DNA from: Bacteroidaceae bacterium
Lineage (GTDB): Bacteria; Bacteroidota; Bacteroidia; Bacteroidales; Bacteroidaceae
DNA length: 5,052 bases
Direction: 5' to 3'
NCBI GenBank assembly: GCA_016284115.1
Contig: JAEEOD010000184.1
Span: 1 to 5,052 of the forward strand
In this document: piece after piece, positions 1-4,076 of the stretch
Layout: every line of letters starts with the position of its first letter
Numbering within the stretch: the stretch's first letter is position 1
Translations under genes and position numbers: made by a program
Notes under the pieces: model-generated
The model's database searches: none
Seen by the model: the letters and a program-made list of their open reading frames with translations, nothing else
Told to the model about the DNA's origin: nothing

Positions 1-1
1 C

Positions 2-100
2 ACTAAATATGTAGAGACGATCATCAGAAGAACTTTCGGCACCAAATATGCAATGAAACTCGCAAAACCGGTACCAAAGAATAATATTGTAATAAGTTAA
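2..100 (+). CDS. C-terminal end of an unrecognised protein (partial)
   Basis: This frame is open from the window edge for 32 codons and ends at TAA 98-100. The visible tail is basic and hydrophilic (it contains RRTFGTKYAMKLAKPVPKNN) and shows no membrane segment or recognisable motif. A strong hairpin starts 19 bases after the stop, as expected for the end of a transcription unit, which supports a real gene end. An open run of 32 codons could also occur by chance. I do not recognise the family and assign no function. The start and most of the protein lie outside the window. Confidence 0.5.
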   Translation, partial: TKYVETIIRRTFGTKYAMKLAKPVPKNNIVIS

Positions 101-119
101 ATTCCAATTTACCGAACAG

Positions 120-149
120 AATAAGCGAGGCCACATGGCTTCGCTTATT
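120..149 (+). terminator. Strong hairpin after the upstream gene, probable transcription end
   Basis: Thirteen consecutive pairs (one of them G-U) join 120-132 to 137-149 around the four-base loop ACAT. The outer arms read AATAAGCGA and TCGCTTATT. It lies 19 bases after the TAA at 98-100. No uninterrupted T run follows directly, so it is not a textbook intrinsic terminator; a pyrimidine-rich stretch only begins at 191. It is probably a 3'-end or termination structure for the upstream gene. Confidence 0.6.
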
Positions 150-190
150 GAGTATTCAATGTAGAGGTTTCCCACGAATACTTCAATAAG
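144..190 (+). other. Alternative hairpin sharing an arm with the hairpin at 120-149
   Basis: CTTATTGAGTATTC (144-157) can pair with GAATACT-T-CAATAAG (176-190), giving 14 pairs with T183 bulged and an 18-base loop. Its left arm overlaps the right arm of the 120-149 hairpin, so in RNA the two cannot form together. It is followed by a T-rich pyrimidine run (191-204), so this second structure is the better placed of the two to release RNA polymerase. The fold is read by eye; no energy was calculated. Confidence 0.45.
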
Positions 191-355
191 TCTCTTTTCT
201 TTCTAATCGTTGTTCATCGACCTTGAATGATATTAATTAATGCTTGGCTGCGAAGATACTACTATTTCTTGCAATCCCAAATGTTTGCTTGTCTTTTTTG
301 TGTATAGATAGGGTCCATAGCCCATACAGCTTGTTTTACTGATAGCATGTTGCAT
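191..355. other. Non-coding stretch, no gene seen
   Basis: Between the hairpins at 120-190 and the terminator at 356-392 I find no convincing gene on either strand. Two overlapping plus-strand reading frames of 26 and 23 codons start near 226 and 240, but they have no ribosome binding site and low-complexity codon content. I see no tRNA-like fold. The only notable element is a 17-base sequence at 312-328, repeated at 1723-1739. Confidence 0.5.
312..328 (+). repeat. Left copy of a 17-bp direct repeat bracketing the minus-strand unit
   Basis: GG-T-CCATAGCCCATACA here matches GG-C-CCATAGCCCATACA at 1723-1739 in the same orientation, with one mismatch in 17 and 14 identical bases in a row. The pair lies 1411 bp apart and encloses the terminator, both minus-strand genes and their promoter. 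It may be a trace of insertion or a recombination site, or a shared regulatory word. Confidence 0.45.
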
Positions 356-392
356 ACAAAAAGGGATGTACCAATGGTGCATCCCTTTTTGT
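356..392 (-). terminator. Bidirectional intrinsic terminator of the minus-strand unit
   Basis: Seventeen pairs (one G-U) join 356-372 to 376-392 around a three-base loop. The GC-rich core is GGGATG/CATCCC, and the outer arms are A5/T5, so a T run follows the core in either direction. It lies 25 bases past the TGA (418-420) of the minus-strand lipoprotein and is the natural end of that transcript. It would also block transcription arriving from the left. Confidence 0.88.
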
Positions 393-417
393 TTATAGCT
401 TTTAGGTTATATTATCA

Positions 418-1377
418 TCACATCTCACCACCGCCATTACACAATAAGTGGCCATCAAGATTATAAAATTTACCACTTTCTATTGTAGCCGATTTACCAC
501 CTCCAGCGGTAGTTGTCCAAATTTCATACTCTACATACCAATTTGAACGACTATCGGTATCAGGTAAACGAACGTACAAACTTGCATTTGTCACTGGATC
601 ACTAGCAATTGGTACAGCAATAAATATGTCGTGAGCTGCAACAAACTTGCCTTCTTCATTCTTTTCAATAAAATTCTTGGTTGCACTCGCAGCCTTAGTA
701 ATTGTAATATCACCAGATATGTATGGGCTATAATGAGCAACCCCCTTAGTAATAGCTTCTTCCCACTGTATTTTTTTGATCAAATCCGATCCTGAAAGTT
801 CAAAATAAACATCAGCACATTCTGACTCAGTCAGAAAATCTCCAAGCTCTGGGAATTCTGTACCTTCAGGAATAACTAAGAAAGTGCTGAATGGTGTAAG
901 TGTCACATTGAGATTTGATTCGTTTTCTGTAAAGGTAACAGGCCAAGCCATTGCATAAGCATAGTTATAAAGATCCTTGGAGAGGCCTGACTGCTGAGAG
1001 AAATCTAATCCTTCGGTAGCATAGCTCTTGGGATAGACAACAAAATATTCTTCGTCTGCTACAGGACCAACATCTCCCACTAAAGTAAATGTGGCTGAAG
1101 TCTTTACACTACTGGTTTCATCTGTTGTTTTATAAGTAATTACATCTTTACCTGCGTCTATAGACACGCCAATCTCATCATTCTTTTCCCAATAACTTTT
1201 AATAGGTGCGTTTACATCGGTAAACATTAATCCTAAACGCGTGTCGGCACTACCGCCCCATGTCACTGTTAAAGTACGAGCCAGCTGAGGTTGCTCAATC
1301 TTAATTTCATCATTGTTGGTGCAAGCTGCCAATGCCATCAGGCCAAGGACACCTGCTAAAATACTTGTATATTTCAT
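418..1377 (-). CDS. Fimbrillin-like surface lipoprotein, 319 residues
   Basis: This is a secreted lipoprotein. A lysine at residue 3 and a hydrophobic stretch (5-18) lead into the lipobox LAAC, with Cys19 as the lipidated residue. Acidic residues soon after it (NNDE, 21-24) fit export to the outer surface in Bacteroidota. The body is predicted beta-rich. It opens with a strand and the ADTR...W.KNDEIGVS signature (44-72) and closes with SGKFYNL (301-307). Both are also found in the fimbrillin-like halves of the two plus-strand lipoproteins, and I associate them with the Mfa1/FimA-like superfamily. There is no leucine-rich repeat region, so this is a stand-alone fimbrillin-like domain of typical length. 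The ATG at 1377 follows an A-rich leader (AAACGAAAGAAAA on the minus strand), usual in this phylum. It lies 50 bases after the 42-residue peptide gene and is probably co-transcribed with it. It may be a pilus subunit, a pilus accessory protein or an adhesin; the exact role is inferred. By eye the gene is more AT-rich than the plus-strand lipoproteins. Confidence 0.88.
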   Translation of the reverse strand: MKYTSILAGVLGLMALAACTNNDEIKIEQPQLARTLTVTWGGSADTRLGLMFTDVNAPIKSYWEKNDEIGVSIDAGKDVITYKTTDETSSVKTSATFTLVGDVGPVADEEYFVVYPKSYATEGLDFSQQSGLSKDLYNYAYAMAWPVTFTENESNLNVTLTPFSTFLVIPEGTEFPELGDFLTESECADVYFELSGSDLIKKIQWEEAITKGVAHYSPYISGDITITKAASATKNFIEKNEEGKFVAAHDIFIAVPIASDPVTNASLYVRLPDTDSRSNWYVEYEIWTTTAGGGKSATIESGKFYNLDGHLLCNGGGEM

Positions 1378-1427
1378 TTTTCTTTCGTTTTTAATGATTA
1401 AACATTTAATGGTTAGAATTTTAAAGG

Positions 1428-1556
1428 TTATTCACCTCCACTAAAATCACCAGGCGTCCAAGTAGGAGCACCAACACCATCACTAGCCGCAATCATGCCT
1501 TGCAGCTCCATTTCAATCACCTCGCATTGAGGTGTAACATAAATTTCCTGTTTCAT
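1428..1556 (-). CDS. Small conserved peptide, 42 residues, first gene of the minus-strand unit
   Basis: The frame runs from ATG at 1556 to TAA at 1430-1428. The peptide begins MKQEIYVTPQCEVIEMELQG, continues MIAAS, and ends in a Gly/Pro-rich tail (TPGDFSGGE). It is clearly related to the plus-strand 41-residue peptide: both have Y..P...VIEME.Q.MIAAS followed by DG. Conservation in two separate genes with independent tails is strong evidence that it is translated. It has no hydrophobic signal segment, so secretion by Sec is unlikely. A -7 box lies 32 bases upstream of the ATG, and the lipoprotein gene starts 50 bases downstream, so it is probably the promoter-proximal gene of a two-gene operon. 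I recall similar short MK..Y..P...V.E ORFs as unnamed proteins in Bacteroidota. The function is unknown. Possibilities are a regulatory leader peptide, a peptide precursor, or a partner of the lipoprotein. Confidence 0.75.
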   Translation of the reverse strand: MKQEIYVTPQCEVIEMELQGMIAASDGVGAPTWTPGDFSGGE

Positions 1557-1587
1557 AACAATATAATTTAAAGTTATACTTTTTTTG

Positions 1588-1595
1588 CAAATATA
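1588..1595 (-). promoter_or_regulatory. Bacteroidota -7 box for the minus-strand unit
   Basis: On the minus strand this reads TATATTTG, matching the TAnnTTTG -7 consensus of the primary sigma factor in Bacteroidota. No clear TTTG -33 element is seen about 20 bases further upstream, where the sequence is AT-rich (around AACAAATACC). Transcription would start roughly 25 bases before the peptide ATG at 1556. Confidence 0.6.
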
Positions 1596-1676
1596 ACTAA
1601 AATATTGGTATTTGTTATAGAATTCTGTAAAAAAATGAGGAAATCCAATTAAATAATGTTTTTACCCTATGAAACA

Positions 1677-1703
1677 GACAATCCCCCGAGTAGGGGGGAT
1701 GTC
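1677..1703. promoter_or_regulatory. GC-rich palindrome midway between divergent promoters, possible operator
   Basis: GAC plus ATCCCCC (1677-1679 and 1681-1687) pairs with GGGGGAT plus GTC (1694-1703), with A1680 bulged and a six-base centre GAGTAG. It stands out sharply in an AT-rich region. It lies about 82 bases from the minus-strand -7 box and about 93 from the plus-strand one. No T run follows and it is outside both predicted transcripts, so a protein-binding site controlling both units is more likely than a terminator. The regulator is not in the window. Confidence 0.45.
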
Positions 1704-1722
1704 ATCTCATTAGATATTCAGC

Positions 1723-1739
1723 GGCCCATAGCCCATACA
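1723..1739 (+). repeat. Right copy of the 17-bp direct repeat
   Basis: It matches 312-328 in 16 of 17 bases, same orientation. It sits between the palindrome at 1677-1703 and the plus-strand promoter, so the two copies cut out the complete minus-strand unit with its promoter and terminator while leaving the plus-strand promoter untouched. Confidence 0.45.
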
Positions 1740-1795
1740 CGAAGTCAAGAAATCCGAAAATAATGCTATCTTTTCTTTTTTGTAGAAATTTTTCT

Positions 1796-1803
1796 TACAT
1801 TTG
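1796..1803 (+). promoter_or_regulatory. Bacteroidota -7 box for the plus-strand unit
   Basis: TACATTTG fits the TAnnTTTG consensus exactly. A T-rich stretch at 1771-1782 lies where the -33 element is expected. The only true TTTG there (1779-1782) is just 13 bases away, too close, so the -33 element is weak or degenerate. The predicted leader is about 25 bases and ends at the peptide ATG (1834), with an A/T-rich region in place of a Shine-Dalgarno sequence. Confidence 0.65.
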
Positions 1804-1833
1804 TGAAAATATTAACCATTAAATCCTATCAAC

Positions 1834-1959
1834 ATGAAACTAAAACTCTATGAGGCACCAACGGTGCAAGTGATTGAAATGGAGGTGCAGAGCATGATTG
1901 CCGCAAGCACCGACGGACTTACTTTGCCAGGATATCCTGCAGCTACACCAGGATCATAA
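1834..1959 (+). CDS. Small conserved peptide, 41 residues, first gene of the plus-strand unit
   Basis: The frame runs from ATG at 1834 to TAA at 1957-1959. It begins MKLKLYEAPTVQVIEMEVQS, continues MIAASTDG, and ends LPGYPAATPGS. It shares Y..P...VIEME.Q.MIAAS and a following DG with the minus-strand peptide at 1428-1556, while the tails differ except for a shared TPG. The protein has no signal peptide or membrane segment; the N-terminal part is charged and the tail is rich in Gly, Pro and Ala. It lies 31 bases after a good -7 box and 27 bases before the 663-residue lipoprotein, with no terminator between, so it is probably translated first on a shared mRNA. The lipoprotein's own ribosome binding site is poor, so translation of this peptide might help load ribosomes onto it. 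The function is unknown and I give no gene name. Confidence 0.75.
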   Translation: MKLKLYEAPTVQVIEMEVQSMIAASTDGLTLPGYPAATPGS

Positions 1960-1986
1960 GTGTTGAACCCTTAATGAGCATGACGT

Positions 1987-2073
1987 ATGAAAAAGACATT
2001 ACGCACATTACTGATGGGCATGATGGCGCTGATTGCTGGCAATGCCCTGACATCATGCAGTAACGATGAGGAG
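1987..2073 (+). repeat. Near-identical signal-peptide segment, copy 1 (copy 2 at 4074-4160)
   Basis: The first 74 bases are identical to 4074-4147, and 86 of 87 match over the full segment. The identity begins at the ATG itself: the bases just before the two ATGs are unrelated. It covers the whole signal peptide and the SNDEE export signal and then fades, which points to recent duplication or gene conversion of the secretion module. Confidence 0.85.
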
Positions 2074-3978
2074 CCACAGGTGGCTCAACAAGAAGGAAAG
2101 AAGGGCTATGTGGAGTTCACCCTCTCACGTGGAGCTGACACACGTACCGCCTATACATTAAACGATAAAAACGGACTGGATGCCACATGGAGCGAGGGTG
2201 ACAAGGTGGTGGTAGAATCTACAGCAAGAGGTTTTAATGAGGTATTTAGTCTGGTCAGCGGAGCTGGTACCGATACGGCAACATTCGCAAAAGATGACAG
2301 CAGTTTTGCAGGTAATGAAACTGGAATAATTATCAATTATCTACCTGGTGTCAGCGATAACATAGTGGATTATCGACTAGATTTTTCCAAGCAGGAAGGC
2401 ACTCTTGAGAACTTGGGGAAGTATGAAATCATAGAGTATTCAGGCGTCAAATTGGAGAATGGAAAGATTATTACTACAGGTGTAACTGTCAAAGCAAAGA
2501 TGGCCATCCTGCGTTTCCCTAAGGGCTTTGACTTTGGTATAACAAATACTACAGCAGACCTTGTGTTGAGTGGTGGTGCAAATATATTTGGTCCAACCCT
2601 TAAAGATAATAAAGGTGACATCACCATTGAAGGTGTAAAACTGACAGAGGGAAAACTGGATGCAGATGTTTATGTCGCTGTTTTGTTTAGCAGTGACGAC
2701 GTCCCCACTTCGCTCACCATAGGTAGCAAAGTCTTTTTGTTGCCTGAGATAACGGAGGCTGGCAAGATTTATACCTTGGCCGAGGACAACCTGAAGGCTG
2801 CGCCGCTGACCTTGGAGGCTACTGGGGAAGGTACCATCACCATCAGCAACCCACTGGGACTGGCGATAAGCTATGTGAAGAATGCCGAGACGAGGGCAAC
2901 CAACACCAGTGATATCTCCATCTCCGTAGTTAAAGGTGATGTGGTGCGCTTCTATGGTGACAATGCGACGTATTGCGTTGTTGAGCCAGATTTAAAATAT
3001 ACTAATATCCAGTGTACTTCCGACTGCTACATCTATGGCAATATCATGAGCCTGATAGACGCTGATGGTTACGAGACTGCTACAAAGCTGACAGATGCTT
3101 ATACCTTCTTGAAACTATTTGATGGCAATGTGCATATCAAGAACCATGACAACAAAGAGTTGTCGCTGCCTGCCACAACATTGACGAGGGCTTGCTATTC
3201 TCAAATGTTCCAGGGTTGCAAAGGTTTGACCACTGTCCCTGCGCTGCCTGCCACCAACTTGGCTAATGCCTGCTATGAAAATATGTTCGCTGAATGCACA
3301 AGCCTGACCACTCTCCCTGAAAAACTACTGCCTGCCACAACATTGGCGGAGAGATGCTATCAAAAAATGTTCTCTGGGTGCAGCGGCCTGACTACTCTCC
3401 CTGAAAAACTGCTGCCTGCCACCACTTTGGCAGAGAGTTGCTATGGGAGTATGTTCAATGACTGCTCTAATCTGACTACTGCTCCTGCACTGCCTGCCGA
3501 AAATTTGGTGGCGCATTGCTATGACTGCATGTTCATTGGCTGCAGCAGCCTGACAACTCTCCCTGAAAAACTACTGCCTGCCACAACATTGGCGGATTAT
3601 TGCTATCAAAATATGTTCAATGGCTGCGGCAATCTGACCACTGCCCCAGAGCTGCCTGCCACCACATTGGCGGAGAGTTGCTATCAAAACATGTTCTATG
3701 GCTGCAGCAGCCTGACCACTGCCCCTGTGCTGCCTGCCACCACATTGGCGGAGAGTTGCTATACCTTCATGTTCTTTGACTGCAGCAGCCTGAATTCTGT
3801 GACCTGCCTCGCCACTAATATTTCTGCCGAAAAATGTACTGATAGCTGGCTGAAAGGTGTAACAAGTTCTGGTACCTTCATCAAGGCTGCCTCTATGACG
3901 AGCTGGTCAAGAGATGAAAATGGTATTCCAAGTGGTTGGGATGTAGATGACTATAAAGATCCAGAGGATAATGGGTAA
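1987..3978 (+). CDS. Surface lipoprotein: fimbrillin-like domain plus BspA-type leucine-rich repeats, 663 residues
   Basis: This is a probable cell-surface adhesin. Residues 1-23 form an SPII signal peptide with lipobox LTSC, and Cys24 is the lipid anchor. The following SNDEE resembles the acidic surface-export signal of Bacteroidota lipoproteins. Residues about 40-266 are fimbrillin-like, from YVEFTLSRGADTRTAY through ATWSEGDKVVV to AGKIYTL. Residues about 273-320 (PLTLEA...GTITISNPLG) begin a small linker domain shared with the next gene. Residues 394-607 hold eight leucine-rich repeats of BspA/LRR_5 type, and 608-655 form a C-terminal cap (SGTFIKAASMTSW, IPSGWDV). BspA-type proteins are known to bind host matrix proteins; binding here is inferred. 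An in-frame TGA at 1981 makes ATG 1987 the first possible start, and no good Shine-Dalgarno precedes it, so coupling to the peptide gene 27 bases upstream is plausible. There is no PorSS/T9SS sorting tail. The next gene is a paralogue. Confidence 0.92.
   Translation: MKKTLRTLLMGMMALIAGNALTSCSNDEEPQVAQQEGKKGYVEFTLSRGADTRTAYTLNDKNGLDATWSEGDKVVVESTARGFNEVFSLVSGAGTDTATFAKDDSSFAGNETGIIINYLPGVSDNIVDYRLDFSKQEGTLENLGKYEIIEYSGVKLENGKIITTGVTVKAKMAILRFPKGFDFGITNTTADLVLSGGANIFGPTLKDNKGDITIEGVKLTEGKLDADVYVAVLFSSDDVPTSLTIGSKVFLLPEITEAGKIYTLAEDNLKAAPLTLEATGEGTITISNPLGLAISYVKNAETRATNTSDISISVVKGDVVRFYGDNATYCVVEPDLKYTNIQCTSDCYIYGNIMSLIDADGYETATKLTDAYTFLKLFDGNVHIKNHDNKELSLPATTLTRACYSQMFQGCKGLTTVPALPATNLANACYENMFAECTSLTTLPEKLLPATTLAERCYQKMFSGCSGLTTLPEKLLPATTLAESCYGSMFNDCSNLTTAPALPAENLVAHCYDCMFIGCSSLTTLPEKLLPATTLADYCYQNMFNGCGNLTTAPELPATTLAESCYQNMFYGCSSLTTAPVLPATTLAESCYTFMFFDCSSLNSVTCLATNISAEKCTDSWLKGVTSSGTFIKAASMTSWSRDENGIPSGWDVDDYKDPEDNG
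3166..3807 (+). repeat. Eight tandem leucine-rich repeats of 26 or 28 residues within the adhesin gene
   Basis: The units begin LPATTL (or LPATNL, LPAENL) and carry CYxxMFxxC followed by a L.T (V/A)P or LTTLPEKL ending. Their lengths in order are 26, 28, 28, 26, 28, 26, 26, 26 residues, the 28-residue form having the extra EKL-type ending. All eight keep both cysteines and the MF pair. At DNA level, 41 bases are identical between 3310-3350 and 3556-3596 (three units apart), and 33 bases between 3652-3684 and 3730-3762 (one unit apart). Such identity allows unit gain or loss by recombination or slippage. Confidence 0.9.
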
Positions 3979-4040
3979 AATCCCCTAGAATCTTAGGTCT
4001 CACACCTCTCCCTAACAGAAAACCTTAAAAACATCATAAG

Positions 4041-4076
4041 AAGGAGATCATTATGAAAAAAGGACGCTTCGAGATG
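4041..4076 (+). promoter_or_regulatory. Two stacked ribosome binding sites and starts for the second lipoprotein
   Basis: AAGGAG (4041-4046) precedes ATG 4053 by six bases, a strong Shine-Dalgarno site for this phylum. A second, weaker site, AAAGGA (4059-4064), lies inside the first codons and precedes the in-frame ATG 4074 by nine bases. The second ATG aligns exactly with the start of the upstream paralogue. Either start gives a usable signal peptide. Confidence 0.65.

Larger units (their letters stand above)
1490..1900. repeat. Imperfect 31-bp inverted repeat (arms 1490-1520 and 1870-1900)
   Basis: The arms are the conserved cores of the two divergent peptide genes. Read in each gene's sense, 28 of 31 bases match, including GTGATTGAAATGGAG and GCATGATTG without mismatch. 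The arms enclose both gene starts and the whole promoter region. The simplest explanation is common ancestry of the peptide genes. Because the arms align codon for codon, homologous inversion would exchange promoters and leader sequences without breaking either frame. Confidence 0.6.

Noticed and set aside
226..312. Two short overlapping plus-strand ORFs of 26 and 23 codons, one with several cysteines
   Set aside because: There is no ribosome binding site or promoter in place, no similarity to the other small peptides, and they lie in AT-rich DNA where such short frames arise by chance.
1677..1703. Intrinsic terminator reading of the C5/G5 palindrome
   Set aside because: It is not downstream of any gene, has no T run on either side, and sits between two divergent promoters.
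2151..2627. Two minus-strand open frames (2151-2336 and 2370-2627)
   Set aside because: They lie wholly inside the well-supported plus-strand lipoprotein, encode no recognisable motif and have no start signals; they are frame shadows.
3325..3516. Minus-strand open frame of 63 residues
   Set aside because: It is the antisense of the leucine-rich repeat DNA and its apparent repetitiveness comes from those repeats.
3166..3807. CRISPR-like array because of regular direct repeats
   Set aside because: The repeats are in frame within a single long ORF, have no unique spacers, and translate to leucine-rich repeats.
3979..4040. Possible terminator between the two plus-strand lipoprotein genes (CCTA...TAGG near 3984-3997)
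   Set aside because: The stem is only four pairs and has no following T run; the 74-bp gap is better read as an operon spacer.
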